From Salinibacter grassmerensis (GTDB taxonomy: Bacteria; Bacteroidota; Rhodothermia; Rhodothermales; Salinibacteraceae): a DNA stretch of 64,000 nucleotides. The stretch lies in contig NZ_CAMTTF010000001.1 of assembly GCF_947077765.1 (NCBI RefSeq), positions 470,818 to 534,817 of the forward strand, given 5' to 3'. The notes beneath the pieces are model-generated. The model made no database searches. It saw nothing but the letters and a program-made list of their open reading frames with translations, and was not told the DNA's origin. Below are positions 7,374 through 16,852 of this stretch, one piece after another. Within the stretch, counting starts at the first letter, position 1; every line of letters starts with the position of its first letter. A program made the position numbers and the translations under genes.

Positions 7374-10325
7374 ATGACGCCCCGTCACGTCCTCTGTGTC
7401 CTCCTGCTCTGCGGTGCGGTCGGCCTTCCCGCACAAGCCCAGAGCTTCAGCACAGTCACCGGCCGCAACCACCCTGAGATCGACTGGCGTGTGGCGACGA
7501 CGGAGCACTTCGAGATCGTACACCCCGCCCGCCTCGATCGCATCGCAGCGGAGGCGGCCCCCATCGCGGAGACGACCTACGACACCCTGTCGGCCAACCT
7601 GGACGTGACGTTTGACGAGCGGATCCGCGTCTATCTGAGCGACCAGGACGCCATCGTCAACGGGTTTGCGGTTCCGTTTGGCACCGGCTACACCGACATC
7701 TGGGTCAACACCAACGACTGGGCCGCCTCCTTCTCCGGGGCGACCTCCTGGCTCCGCCTCGTGCTCGCCCATGAGCTCACCCACATCTTCCACTACAAGG
7801 TGGTGCGGTCGGGCCTGGGGGTTTGGGCCCTCGCCCTGGGCGGCTCGTTTCCACGGGTCTGGACGGAAGGGCTCGCGCAGTACCAGGCGGAGACGTGGAA
7901 CGCGCAGCGGGGCGAGCGCTGGCTCCGCGCCGCCGTCCTCGACGACGCCCTTTCCTACAACGACGGGCGGTCGCTCCGGAACGGACGGCTCCTGTACGCC
8001 TCCGGCCACAGCCAGGTGCGCTACTTCGCCCAGCAGCACGGCGACTCGACGCTCACGGCCCTGCTCCACCACAAGAAGGACGTGCTGTTCGGCCTCGCGG
8101 AGGCCCACGACCTCGACGATGCCTTCCGGGCGACCGTGGGACAGTCCTACGAGACGTTCCACGAGCAGTGGCGGCGGGACGTGAACGTGTACTACAACAC
8201 GCTCGCCGGTCAGCTCGAAACGCTCGACTCCCTTCGCACCGACACGCTTGCGGTGCCGGGGCAGTACGTGGACGACCTGGCGTATAGCCCCGACACGTCG
8301 CGCATCGCCGCGCTCACGCAGCTATCGCCGGAGCGCCCGGTGCGCCGGCTGCACGTCATTGATCGCTCGTCGGGCCGTGTAGAGGTCGTGGCGGAGGGGG
8401 CGATCGAACCGTCCGTGGCGTGGCACCCCAGCGGCGAGCGGATCGCGTTTAGCCGACAGACGCGGGCCGAGCACGGCTCGCTCGTGGACGATCTGTTTGT
8501 GGTGGACGCCGACGGGACCGACGAGCGCCGCCTCACGCACGGCCGCCGGACCTCGGCCCCCACGTATGGCCCGGACGGGGAGCGCCTCGCGTTCGTCGCG
8601 ACCCAGGACGGCACGGCAAACGTACACGTGCGAACCGACGCAACCGGCCGCACCACGCCGGTGACCGACTACGAGGGCGACGTGCAGATCACGGCTGCCC
8701 GGTGGCACCCGTCGCGGGACACCCTGGCCCTCGCCCGTGTCGACGACGACGGCGGCCGCCAGCTCGTGCTTCATGACCTGGGGACGGAGGCCTTGACGCC
8801 CCTCACCGATCCCGGCTCCGATGATCGGCGCCCGGTCTGGAGCCCCGACGGGGCGCACCTAGCGTATACCTCGCTCCGCGACGGCGTGCCCAACGCCTTC
8901 GTCTACGACGCGGCGACCGACACCCACCGCCGGGCCACCCACCTCGTCCGGGGCGCCACCGTCCACGACTGGGTGCCGGCCGACTCGGCCTTCGGACCGG
9001 AAACCTCCAGGTCGGGTGGGGCCCTGGTCACCGCCACGGCCCTGACGAAGGCGCGCGACGGTGCCTTCCGCGTTCCGGCGTCCCGCACGGCCCGGTCCGC
9101 CGCCCCGTCGGTGCCCGAGGCGTACGCGGCCTGGACCGCCACGAAGCCGCCCCGAACCATTCCACGGGCGATGGCCCCCGACCCGTCGCTCATCGAGGCC
9201 CGGAGCGACTACGACGCCCTCGGCCACGTTGCGCACCGGGCGTCGGTGGCGCTGCCGTACTACACGCCGTCGAACGGGGACATCGGCCTCTCCGGCGTCA
9301 CCTCCTGGACCGAGCCGCTGGGCGCACACACCCTCAACGCGGTGGGCAGCCTCTCCCTTACCCAGACTGGGACACGAAGCGAGGTCGTAGCGTCGTACCT
9401 GAATCGGCAGTTCGAGCCCACGGTGGGCCTCACGGTGTTCAGCGCCTCGTCCTCGGCCCGCATTTACGGGAGCAACCTGCTCGTGGAAGACCGGACCGGG
9501 GGCGACCTCACGGCGCGGTGGCCGCTCGACTGGCGGGTCCGCCCGTACGTGTCTACGTCGGTGTCGGCGCGGCTGCGCTACGCCGACCTTGACCCGCTCA
9601 CCCCGAATGTGTTCGCGGCGCTCCCCGACGGCCTCGCGCCCCCGCAGGCCGGTCAGCAGGCCAGCCTCCGCCTCCAGTTCACCCGTCGGAAGCGGCCGCC
9701 CTACCGCCACACCCTTGTGCATCCGCTGGACGGATGGGGCCTGCGGCTCCGGGCCACCGGGGCGGCCGAGGTGCTGGGGGGCGACAGCTCGTTCCTGCGG
9801 GGGGACGTGGCGGGATACGCCGTGTATCCGAGCATCGGAAATCATCGGCTCTACCTCCACGGGCGGCTGCAGGCCCAGACCGGAGCGTCGTTTCCCCAAG
9901 ACTACGTCGGCTTCTCGCGCTACGACGCGATCGACCTGCCCCTGCCCGGCGCCGTGCCGTTTTCGCTGGGCGACGCCGAGCGGGTGCGCGGCTTTCGGCA
10001 GTACGTGTTGGGCAACCGGGTGGCCTTTGGCCGTGCCGAGTACCGCGTGCCCGTTGCGCCCAGTCTGCAGACCGAGGTGCTCGGGCTCGTCGGCCTCGGG
10101 TACACGACGCTCTCGGCGTTTGTGGATGGGGGCATGGTGTGGCGGGACACCGATCTTCGAGGAGGGACGCGGCAGCTCGGCACGGGCGTGGAGGTCAAAA
10201 ATGCCCTGCGCCTGTTTGGCGTGCGCATCGGGCACGCCCTGGGAGTAGCACAGCCGGCCGCCCAGGTGGGGACGCGCGACGATGTGCAGCTCTACTACCG
10301 TGTGCAGACGGCGCTGCCGTTCTGA
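7374..10325 (+). CDS. Secreted peptidase-like / WD40-like propeller / outer-membrane barrel fusion protein
   Basis: A 983-residue envelope protein with three parts. After a signal peptide (residues 1-23, ending PAQAQ), residues 35-270 form a gluzincin-like domain with His133-Glu134-x-x-His137 (LAHELTHIFHY) and Glu165 in WTEGLAQYQ, the peptidase MA pattern. Residues about 300-590 are TolB/PD40-type beta-propeller repeats, seen as recurring SPDG and HPSGERIAFS units. The last 330 residues are alternating amphipathic strands typical of a surface-antigen (D15/BamA-like) barrel, ending in the terminal Phe usual for outer-membrane proteins. The ATG at 7374 begins a clean signal peptide. It lies 211 bp after the two-component pair. 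The likely role is surface proteolysis or substrate capture; this is inference. Confidence 0.85.
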   Translation: MTPRHVLCVLLLCGAVGLPAQAQSFSTVTGRNHPEIDWRVATTEHFEIVHPARLDRIAAEAAPIAETTYDTLSANLDVTFDERIRVYLSDQDAIVNGFAVPFGTGYTDIWVNTNDWAASFSGATSWLRLVLAHELTHIFHYKVVRSGLGVWALALGGSFPRVWTEGLAQYQAETWNAQRGERWLRAAVLDDALSYNDGRSLRNGRLLYASGHSQVRYFAQQHGDSTLTALLHHKKDVLFGLAEAHDLDDAFRATVGQSYETFHEQWRRDVNVYYNTLAGQLETLDSLRTDTLAVPGQYVDDLAYSPDTSRIAALTQLSPERPVRRLHVIDRSSGRVEVVAEGAIEPSVAWHPSGERIAFSRQTRAEHGSLVDDLFVVDADGTDERRLTHGRRTSAPTYGPDGERLAFVATQDGTANVHVRTDATGRTTPVTDYEGDVQITAARWHPSRDTLALARVDDDGGRQLVLHDLGTEALTPLTDPGSDDRRPVWSPDGAHLAYTSLRDGVPNAFVYDAATDTHRRATHLVRGATVHDWVPADSAFGPETSRSGGALVTATALTKARDGAFRVPASRTARSAAPSVPEAYAAWTATKPPRTIPRAMAPDPSLIEARSDYDALGHVAHRASVALPYYTPSNGDIGLSGVTSWTEPLGAHTLNAVGSLSLTQTGTRSEVVASYLNRQFEPTVGLTVFSASSSARIYGSNLLVEDRTGGDLTARWPLDWRVRPYVSTSVSARLRYADLDPLTPNVFAALPDGLAPPQAGQQASLRLQFTRRKRPPYRHTLVHPLDGWGLRLRATGAAEVLGGDSSFLRGDVAGYAVYPSIGNHRLYLHGRLQAQTGASFPQDYVGFSRYDAIDLPLPGAVPFSLGDAERVRGFRQYVLGNRVAFGRAEYRVPVAPSLQTEVLGLVGLGYTTLSAFVDGGMVWRDTDLRGGTRQLGTGVEVKNALRLFGVRIGHALGVAQPAAQVGTRDDVQLYYRVQTALPF

Positions 10326-10454
10326 CCCCGAGCAGTCTCCGGAATTTTTACGTGTAGTCGCGGGCCGGTAACACTCTTGGGTGCGATCGGTAGACTCGGT
10401 TAACAGTTTCGTAATCTTGCAGCTGCTACCCGAATTCCCAGACCGTCGTCGTCC

Positions 10455-11714
10455 ATGAGTGCCGCTCCCCTGCGTCTGTTCGTCGTTCTTCTCGCGGCAT
10501 TGATCCTCGTCGGGGTAGGAAGTGCAGGGATGGCGCAGACGGGCCCGGCGTCGGAGGCGAGTGGTAAGGTGCAGGCGGGCGAGGAGGGGTTTCGGGTCGT
10601 CTCCGGCGACGGTGCGTTTGCACTTCGTCTCCGTGGCGACCTCTACGCCGACGCGCGCTTCCTTCCCGGCACCACTGAACCGGCGGGGGCCGACCGTTTC
10701 TTTCTCCGGCGCGCCCGACCGCGCCTCCAGGGACGCGTCTACGATCGGTTCGCGTTCAGTATCCGGAGCGACTTCGGAGTTGGCGGCCCTGAGATCGACG
10801 ACGCGTTCGTCGAGGCTCGATTTGCACCGGCCCTCCGGCTGCGCATAGGCCGGTTTAACGTGCCGGTGGGGCTGGAAGTCTTGGCGTCGTCGACGGGACT
10901 GATGCATGTTGAGCGGGGGTTTCCATCGGGCCTCGTCCCGGAGCGTGACGTGGGCGTCATGCTTGCCGGCGACGCGGGGACGGGACGGTTGCAGTACGCG
11001 CTTGGGCTCTTCAACGGCGTTCCGGGGGCTACGGAGCCGGGGGACGACGTGGACGATGCGAAAGAGGTCGCAGGACGGATGTTTGCCGTTCCATTCGCGG
11101 GCACGAATAAAGTATGGGAAGGCCTCGGCGTGGGGCTAGCCGGGACGGTGGGGACGGTGACCGGCACGGGGGCAACGCCGGCGCTCACGGGGCTTCGCAC
11201 GACCGGCCGGCAGTCGATTTTTGGGTATCGAGACGGGGTGCGGGCGGACGGCCGGCGGTGGCGGGTGGCACCGCAGGCGCGGTTCTACGCGGGGCCGGTG
11301 GAGCTACTCGGGGAGTACACGGTGACGACCGAGACGGCACGGCGCGGGTCGGGGAAAGAGCCCCTCACGCATCGCGCGTGGCAGGCCAGCGCCGCCGTGG
11401 TGTTGACGGGGGAGGACGCCCGAGAGGGCGAGGTGGTCCCCGACGATCCCTTCGGTGCCGAGCGGGGGACGGGCGCGATCGAACTGGGAGGACGTGTCCA
11501 CGGGGTTACGTTCGACGACGAGGCGTTTCCGGCCTTTGCGGCACCCACCGCGGCGTCGGGGGCAACGGCATGGGGGCTCACCCTGAGTTGGTACCCCAAC
11601 ACCATGGTGCGCTTTATGCTGGGAATGGAACGCACTGGGTTTGAGGCCCCTGGGGCGGCCCCGGCCCGTGACGCCGAGACGTTGCTCCTCACGCGGATGC
11701 AGATCTCGTTCTGA
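10455..11714 (+). CDS. OprO/OprP-like porin
   Basis: A 419-residue outer-membrane channel. A signal peptide (residues 1-28, LVGVGSAGMAQ) precedes a domain built of alternating strands. Family features are the early LRLRGDLYADARFLPG strand, RFFLRRARPRLQGRVYD, the RIGRFNVPVGLE segment, the plug-like ERDVGVMLAGD region and a C-terminal MQISF ending in Phe. The OprO/P family includes phosphate and polyphosphate channels, but many members are general or carbohydrate channels and no pho or pst gene adjoins it. It is transcribed alone. The convergent thyA gene ends 15 bp beyond its stop. Confidence 0.85.
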   Translation: MSAAPLRLFVVLLAALILVGVGSAGMAQTGPASEASGKVQAGEEGFRVVSGDGAFALRLRGDLYADARFLPGTTEPAGADRFFLRRARPRLQGRVYDRFAFSIRSDFGVGGPEIDDAFVEARFAPALRLRIGRFNVPVGLEVLASSTGLMHVERGFPSGLVPERDVGVMLAGDAGTGRLQYALGLFNGVPGATEPGDDVDDAKEVAGRMFAVPFAGTNKVWEGLGVGLAGTVGTVTGTGATPALTGLRTTGRQSIFGYRDGVRADGRRWRVAPQARFYAGPVELLGEYTVTTETARRGSGKEPLTHRAWQASAAVVLTGEDAREGEVVPDDPFGAERGTGAIELGGRVHGVTFDDEAFPAFAAPTAASGATAWGLTLSWYPNTMVRFMLGMERTGFEAPGAAPARDAETLLLTRMQISF

Positions 11715-11729
11715 GGCAGGCCGCATGTT

Positions 11730-12614
11730 CTACACGGCGATTGGGGCCGTCAGGGCGGGGTGGTGCTCGTAGTCCTCAATCGTCACGTCGTCGGCGGTGT
11801 ACTCGAAGATCGAGTCGCGCTCGCGAAGGCGGAGCGTCGGGCGGTCGTGGGGGGAGCGGCTGAGCTGCTTCTCAACCTGCTCGACGTGGTTGCGATAGAT
11901 GTGGCAGTCGCCCCCACTGAAGATGAGCTCGTGTGGCGTGAGGTTGGCCTGCTGGGCCAGCATGTGCGTGAGCAGCGCGTAGCTGGCGATGTTGAACGGA
12001 AGGCCGAGGAAGCTGTCGACGCTGCGCTGCTGCCACATCAGCGACAGCCGCCCGTCGCCCGGCTCCCCCTCCACGAAGCACTGAAATGCGTAGTGGCAGG
12101 GCGGAAGCGCGGCGTCTTCAATCTGGGCGGGATGCCAGGCGCTCACGACGTGACGGCGCGAGTGGGGCTTCTCGCGGAGGCCGCGGACGAGCCGCTCGAT
12201 CTGGTCCACCCGTCGGTCCGGGCCCTCGAAGTCGCGCCACTGTTTGCCGTAGACAGGGCCGAGGGTGCCCCACCGCTCGGCAAAGGCGTCGTCCTCGGCA
12301 ATGTTCTGTTCGAACGTTTCCCGGTCGATCTCCCCGCCGGTGGCCTCGCGGTACCGCTGGAGCGGCCAGTCCGTCCAGATTGACACGCCGGCCTGCACGA
12401 GCGACTGGATGTTGGTCTCGCCTCGCAAGAACCAGAGCAGCTCCTCCGTGACCCCGCGCATCCACACTCGCTTTGTGGTGAGCAGCGGGAAGCCGTCGGT
12501 CAGGTCGAATCGAAGCTGTCGCCCGAACACGCGGATGGTGCCCGTGCCGGTGCGGTCCTCGTGCCGCGTGCCGTGGTCGAGGATGTCCTGGAGGTAGTCG
12601 AGGTACTGCTGCAT
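11730..12614 (-). CDS. thyA: Thymidylate synthase
   Basis: A 294-residue ThyA-type enzyme converting dUMP to dTMP with methylene-tetrahydrofolate, yielding dihydrofolate. The catalytic Cys is at about residue 173 in the LPPCHYAFQ motif. Other conserved parts are RTGTGTIRVFG, FPLLTTKRVW, LWFLRGETN, YGKQWRDF, MWQQRSVDSFLGLPFNIASY and HIYRNHVEQ. Length is slightly above the short E. coli type because of an insertion at residues 85-115 (about 30 residues, rich in acidic residues), as seen in other long-form ThyA proteins. The product dihydrofolate would be recycled by the FolA encoded at 2723-3232. Confidence 0.97.
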   Translation of the reverse strand: MQQYLDYLQDILDHGTRHEDRTGTGTIRVFGRQLRFDLTDGFPLLTTKRVWMRGVTEELLWFLRGETNIQSLVQAGVSIWTDWPLQRYREATGGEIDRETFEQNIAEDDAFAERWGTLGPVYGKQWRDFEGPDRRVDQIERLVRGLREKPHSRRHVVSAWHPAQIEDAALPPCHYAFQCFVEGEPGDGRLSLMWQQRSVDSFLGLPFNIASYALLTHMLAQQANLTPHELIFSGGDCHIYRNHVEQVEKQLSRSPHDRPTLRLRERDSIFEYTADDVTIEDYEHHPALTAPIAV

Positions 12615-12904
12615 GGGGCCGAGGGCGCGCGAGTACAGAGGATCGTGCGGAAGGCATTTCTAGAGAGCCCCTAACGCGGCAACCGGGACGCAGGTTGTAG
12701 GACGGAGCGGGAGGTGAACGCGCCCGTCGGTACGAGCCGTGCCGGCAGTGTGCTCTTCTACGAGAACCACTGGTCCACGCTTCGCTCTGCCCTGCACCTT
12801 TGCTTCCGATCCCCCATGCTCCACCCCTCTCAGCGGGAACGCGCCGCCGAGGCCCCTCGTTGAGCGCAGCCACTCAGTATTCCACGGACGCTGCTGCCTC
12901 CGAC

Positions 12905-13192
12905 ATGGCTGACATTGACTCCGACATCCCCGAGAACAAGCACCTCAAGCAGGCGATCAACCACCTCGGCAAGGTGCTTGAATACGCCCCCATGGTTGCT
13001 GAAGGCCGGGAGGCCACTGTACACCTCACGCCGGAAGACTGGCAGGTGGTGGCCGACGCCCTATTCAACATGAACGCGCCGGACGACACCTTTCCGGACG
13101 CGATCACGGACTACGGGCTCACTAACGAGAACCAGACGATCACCCTCACGACCGACGACTACGACATCGAGATCGAGGTCGTGGCGAGCTGA
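12905..13192 (+). CDS. Small acidic protein of unknown function
   Basis: A 95-residue, very acidic soluble protein beginning MADIDSDIPENKHLKQAINH. No signal peptide or membrane segment is seen, and I do not recognise a family. The centre holds a helix-like stretch with VHLTPEDWQVVADALFNM, and the tail (TLTTDDYDIEIEVVAS) looks like two beta strands. An upstream in-frame extension to about 12800 is open but lacks the acidic character, so I take the ATG at 12905. It stands between divergent thyA and the convergent apaG gene and appears to be a single-gene unit. Confidence 0.7.
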   Translation: MADIDSDIPENKHLKQAINHLGKVLEYAPMVAEGREATVHLTPEDWQVVADALFNMNAPDDTFPDAITDYGLTNENQTITLTTDDYDIEIEVVAS

Positions 13193-13264
13193 TCAGAAAA
13201 CGTCGAAGGCTCAGAGGGGGACGGTCAATGTGTCTGGGGGGCGACTGCCGAGCCCCTCACCCTT

Positions 13265-13648
13265 TCAATTCGCGGCGGCGTGCAGGGGGAACGGCGGAAC
13301 CGAGACGCGGAACTGCTCCCCATCGGACCGCTGCACGAGGTAGTTGCCCTCCACGGTCCCGTTGAACGATTTGATCGTGCAGGACCCGTCATGGACATGG
13401 GTCTCACCGGGCGCAATGACCGGGTGGGGACGAAGCGTGCCGTCGCCGGTCAGGTCCTGTCGGCCGCCGTTGCCCTCCTCAATGATCCATCGCCGTCGGA
13501 GCACCTGGACCTCGTTCGTGCTGTCGTTTTCGATATGAACGGCGTACCCGAACGTAAACTCGCGCTCCAGAAGATCGGACGGCTCGTCCAGGTAGATGGG
13601 CCGTACAGTGATCGTGATGCCACGTGTGGTGGAGGCGTAACTAATCAT
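13265..13648 (-). CDS. apaG: ApaG domain protein
   Basis: A 127-residue cytosolic protein with the ApaG fold (Ig-like beta sandwich), the usual length for the family. Typical stretches are ITITVRPIYLDEPS near the start, FGYAVHIENDSTNEVQVLRRRWII, the GxGVVG-like loop replaced here by LTGDGTLRPHPVIAPGE, and SFNGTVEGNYLVQRSDG near the end. The ATG at 13648 gives the standard N-terminus; the longer open frame upstream is compositionally different. ApaG has been linked to Co2+/Mg2+ resistance and, in E. coli, sits beside apaH and rsmA, neither of which is here. The biochemical role remains poorly defined. Confidence 0.9.
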   Translation of the reverse strand: MISYASTTRGITITVRPIYLDEPSDLLEREFTFGYAVHIENDSTNEVQVLRRRWIIEEGNGGRQDLTGDGTLRPHPVIAPGETHVHDGSCTIKSFNGTVEGNYLVQRSDGEQFRVSVPPFPLHAAAN

Positions 13649-13899
13649 GGCGTTGAGGGCAGCTTCCAGAAGGTCCAAGCCAAAGCAAAAGAAGGAGGGT
13701 GTCCCCGAAAAATGCACAGCCACATTGTTACCGGCCAGCAAAGAATTGTGCAACGGAGGCCCCCTGGATTTCATAGAACCGCTTTCGCGAGCCCGGGCGG
13801 TTGACGACCATTGCGCCAGGCCCTTGTTTTGAATCAATCTGGTGCAAATCGGGTGCCAACCCAAGCCTTCGTGCTCTGCGTCCACGGTTCCTCGCCGCA

Positions 13900-14658
13900 A
13901 TGGCCTTCTCTTCCGACGAAAGCGCCTCTCCCTGGTCGAGTTCGCGGCTGGCGGCCCTGAACGCGCAGTTTGAACCCCACGGCCCGAAGGCCATTCTCAA
14001 CTGGGCCACGCACACCTTCGGCGACGACTTAGCGCAGGGAACGGGGTTCGGGCCATCGGGGATCGTCATCATGCACATGCTGGCCGACCTCCGGCCCGGC
14101 ACGACGGTCTTCTACCTCGACACCGACCTGCTCTTCCCGGAGACCTACGAGCTGTGCGACGACCTGGACGAGCGGCTCGACGTGGACGTGACGCGGGTCC
14201 ACGGGGGGCTCTCGCTCGACGAGCAGGCCGAGCAGGAGGGGGACGAGTTGTGGAACCGAGACCCAAACCGCTGCTGCTTCCTCCGCAAGGTAAAGCCGCT
14301 CCGAAATTTTTTGGACGACCGCCGGGCGTGGATCACCGGCGTCCGGCGCGATCAGTCCGAGCGCCGCGCCGACACGGACATCTTGTCCTGGGAAGGGCAG
14401 TACGGGGTGTTCAAGATCAACCCACTGGCCAACTGGACGCAGAAGGAGGTGTGGAAGTACCTCTTTGAGCACGACCTTCCCTACAACCCGAAGCATGACC
14501 AGGGCTATCCCAGCCTCGGCTGCGTGCCGTGCACCGAGCCGGTGGACCAGTCCGACGGCTATTCGCGGGAAGGGCGCTGGGGCGATCGGGACAAGACGGA
14601 GTGTGGGCTTCACACGTCGCCAGACGAGGATGAGGAGGCACAGGCCACGGAGTCGTGA
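13900..14658 (+). CDS. cysH: Adenylyl-sulfate / phosphoadenylyl-sulfate reductase (4Fe-4S type)
   Basis: A 252-residue assimilatory sulfate-reduction enzyme. The PP-loop-like N-terminal region has SGIVIMHMLADL and YLDTDLLFPETYEL. Four cysteines of the 4Fe-4S signature are present (Cys125-Cys126 in RCCFLRKVKPL and Cys208/Cys211 in GCVPC), and the catalytic Cys235 lies in ECGLH. The iron-sulfur cysteines point to the type that reduces adenylyl sulfate (APS) directly with thioredoxin, rather than the cluster-less PAPS enzyme. The ATG at 13900 gives a normal-length protein. No cysD, cysN or sulfite reductase gene is in the window. The leader region also serves the divergent apaG gene. Confidence 0.94.
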   Translation: MAFSSDESASPWSSSRLAALNAQFEPHGPKAILNWATHTFGDDLAQGTGFGPSGIVIMHMLADLRPGTTVFYLDTDLLFPETYELCDDLDERLDVDVTRVHGGLSLDEQAEQEGDELWNRDPNRCCFLRKVKPLRNFLDDRRAWITGVRRDQSERRADTDILSWEGQYGVFKINPLANWTQKEVWKYLFEHDLPYNPKHDQGYPSLGCVPCTEPVDQSDGYSREGRWGDRDKTECGLHTSPDEDEEAQATES

Positions 14659-14813
14659 CCGGCAGAGGCGATCTCGACCGGCGCGCCCCGGCGGCGTGAA
14701 CCCCAGTTGAAAGCAGTAGGGGGAGGACACTGCGCGACGCCCCACGCCTGAACCTTTGGGTGGGGGTGAGCGTTGGGACTGTCGCCAATTTAGAACGGAT
14801 CTAAACGATACGG

Positions 14814-16709
14814 ATGAGCGCGCCCGCCGACACTACGGACACGAAAGAAATTCCCGAGGCTACAGTTCTCTTCGCTGGGGACTCCGGGGACGGGATGCAA
14901 ATTACCGGGTCGCAGTTTACCCTCGCTTCCGCCTACGCCCAGAACGACCTGGCGACGTTGCCGGATTATCCTGCCGAGATTCGGGCCCCGGCCGGCACCA
15001 CCTTCGGCGTGAGCGCCTTTCAGCTTCACTTCGGCGCCGAAGAGGTGCGCACGCCGGGCGAAAAGGTGGATCTGCTCGTTGCCATGAACGCGGCGGCGCT
15101 CAAGGTGCACCTCCACCGCGTGCGATCGGGCGGCACCATCATCGTCAACGTCAACGCCTTCGAGGAGAACGACCTGAAGAAGGCCGACCTCGACCAGAAT
15201 CCGCTTACGGACGGCACGCTGGACGACTATCAGGTGCAGGAAGTGCCGCTGACCGACATCACCCGCAAGGCCCTCTCCGACACGGACCTGTCGCTGCAGA
15301 AGGTCGACCGGTCGAAAAACATGTTCGCCCTTGGGCTGGCCCTCTGGATGTACTCCCGGCCCGTGGAACCGGCGGAGGAGTGGATTCGGGAGAAGTTTGG
15401 CGACAAGCCGGAGATCCGAGACGCCAACCTCACGGTCCTCGAGAAAGGGTTCCACTACGGGGAGACCGTCGACGCCATCGGGACGCGATACGAGGTGAAC
15501 GAGGCGGTGATGGAGCCCGGGACCTACCGTGCTGTGCGGGGGGCGGAGGCGCTCGCCCTCGGGCTGGTGGCCGCGAGCGTAAAGAGCGACCTCCGTCTCT
15601 TCTACGGCTCCTACCCCATCACGCCGGCGTCGGACATCCTCCACGAGCTGAGCGAGCACAAGAACTTCGGCGTCATCACCTTCCAGGCCGAAGACGAGAT
15701 TGCGGCCGCCAACTCGGCACTCGGCGCCAGCTTTGGGGGCGACCTCGGCGTGTGCGCCACTTCCGGTCCGGGCGTGGCCCTCAAGACGGAGACGATCGGC
15801 CTCGGGGTCATGACGGAGCTGCCACTTGTCGTGATCAACATGCAGCGCGGCGGGCCCTCCACCGGCCTGCCCACGAAGCCGGAGCAGGGCGACCTCCTGC
15901 AGGCGGTCTACGGCCGCAACGGGGAGGCCCCGCTTCCGGTGCTCGCGGCCACCTCGCCGGGCGACTGCTTCCACACCGCCTACGAGGCGTGCCGCATCGC
16001 CACCAAGTACCGCACGCCCGTCCTCGTGCTGGCCGACGGCTACCTCGGCAACGGCTCGGAGGCGTGGCGCATCCCAGACACCGATGCGCTCCCGGCGTTC
16101 GACGTCGACTTCGAGACGGAGGCGACCGAGCGCACGATCCACAAGGACCAGGACGGCAACGACCAGTTTCTGCCGTACGTGCGCGACCCGGAGACGCTGG
16201 CCCGTGTCTGGGCTCGGCCCGGCACGCCCGATCTGGAGCATCGCCTCGGGGGGCTGGAGAAAGAACACCAGACCGGCAATGTCTCCTACGACGCGGAGAA
16301 CCACCAGAAGATGGTGGAGATCCGGGCACAGAAGGTGCAGAACGTGACTCAGGACATCCCGCCGACGCAGGTGTACGGCCACTCCGACGGCGATCTGCTC
16401 GTGCTCGGCTGGGGCTCCACGAAGGGCGCAATTGAGGAGGCCACCGAACGGGCCGTGGACCAGGGCCTCCGTGTCGGCAGCGTCGTGCTCCGCCACGTGT
16501 GGCCCCTGCCGGCGGACCTCGTCGACGTGGTTGAGCGCTTCGACCATGTGCTCGTCCCCGAGCTGAACAACGGCCAGCTGATTCGCGTCCTCCGGGATCA
16601 GTACCGCCGCGACTTTACGCCCCTCAACAAGATTCAGGGCCGCCCCTTCCGGGCGGAGGAGATCGTGGAGACGATCGACACGATCCTCGGCACGCCTACG
16701 CCGGCGTGA
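14814..16709 (+). CDS. korA: 2-oxoacid:ferredoxin oxidoreductase, fused gamma-alpha subunit
   Basis: A 631-residue subunit of a 2-oxoglutarate-type ferredoxin oxidoreductase, which oxidatively decarboxylates a 2-oxoacid to its acyl-CoA with reduction of ferredoxin. The N-terminal gamma-like domain (residues about 15-200) has the GDSGDGMQITG motif at 22-32. The alpha domain (about 230-620) has YPITPASDILHELS near residue 267, the FQAEDEIAAANSALGAS segment and the MQRGGPSTGLPTKPEQGDLL loop, all typical of KorA. The beta subunit follows after 143 bp. The pair could replace or back up the NAD-linked 2-oxoglutarate dehydrogenase. Substrate choice (2-oxoglutarate rather than pyruvate) is inferred from family resemblance. 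Confidence 0.93.
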   Translation: MSAPADTTDTKEIPEATVLFAGDSGDGMQITGSQFTLASAYAQNDLATLPDYPAEIRAPAGTTFGVSAFQLHFGAEEVRTPGEKVDLLVAMNAAALKVHLHRVRSGGTIIVNVNAFEENDLKKADLDQNPLTDGTLDDYQVQEVPLTDITRKALSDTDLSLQKVDRSKNMFALGLALWMYSRPVEPAEEWIREKFGDKPEIRDANLTVLEKGFHYGETVDAIGTRYEVNEAVMEPGTYRAVRGAEALALGLVAASVKSDLRLFYGSYPITPASDILHELSEHKNFGVITFQAEDEIAAANSALGASFGGDLGVCATSGPGVALKTETIGLGVMTELPLVVINMQRGGPSTGLPTKPEQGDLLQAVYGRNGEAPLPVLAATSPGDCFHTAYEACRIATKYRTPVLVLADGYLGNGSEAWRIPDTDALPAFDVDFETEATERTIHKDQDGNDQFLPYVRDPETLARVWARPGTPDLEHRLGGLEKEHQTGNVSYDAENHQKMVEIRAQKVQNVTQDIPPTQVYGHSDGDLLVLGWGSTKGAIEEATERAVDQGLRVGSVVLRHVWPLPADLVDVVERFDHVLVPELNNGQLIRVLRDQYRRDFTPLNKIQGRPFRAEEIVETIDTILGTPTPA

Positions 16710-16852
16710 CGCCCGACGGCCTTGGTCCGCGTGCGTCTCCGTGCGGGGCGTCGCGCAGGTTGTGTTTTGCGCGAGGGGGCGGACCGGCAACACGAGATCC
16801 ACGAGGCACGAACCGCGCGACGCGCACGATCTACTCCAGTACCCACCGATTC

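Noticed and set aside
8859-10907. 682-codon open frame on the minus strand
   Set aside because: It lies antisense to the peptidase/propeller/barrel gene. Its translation is rich in Arg, Gly and His, unlike the acidic proteins of this genome, and shows no domain. Long antisense frames are expected at this GC content.
13649-13900. Longer N-terminus for ApaG (84 extra codons)
   Set aside because: The extension lacks resemblance to ApaG and would run to the start of the divergent cysH gene; the ATG at 13648 gives the family's usual length.
14790-16802. 670-codon open frame on the minus strand
   Set aside because: It is antisense to korA, with no family signature and a highly basic composition.
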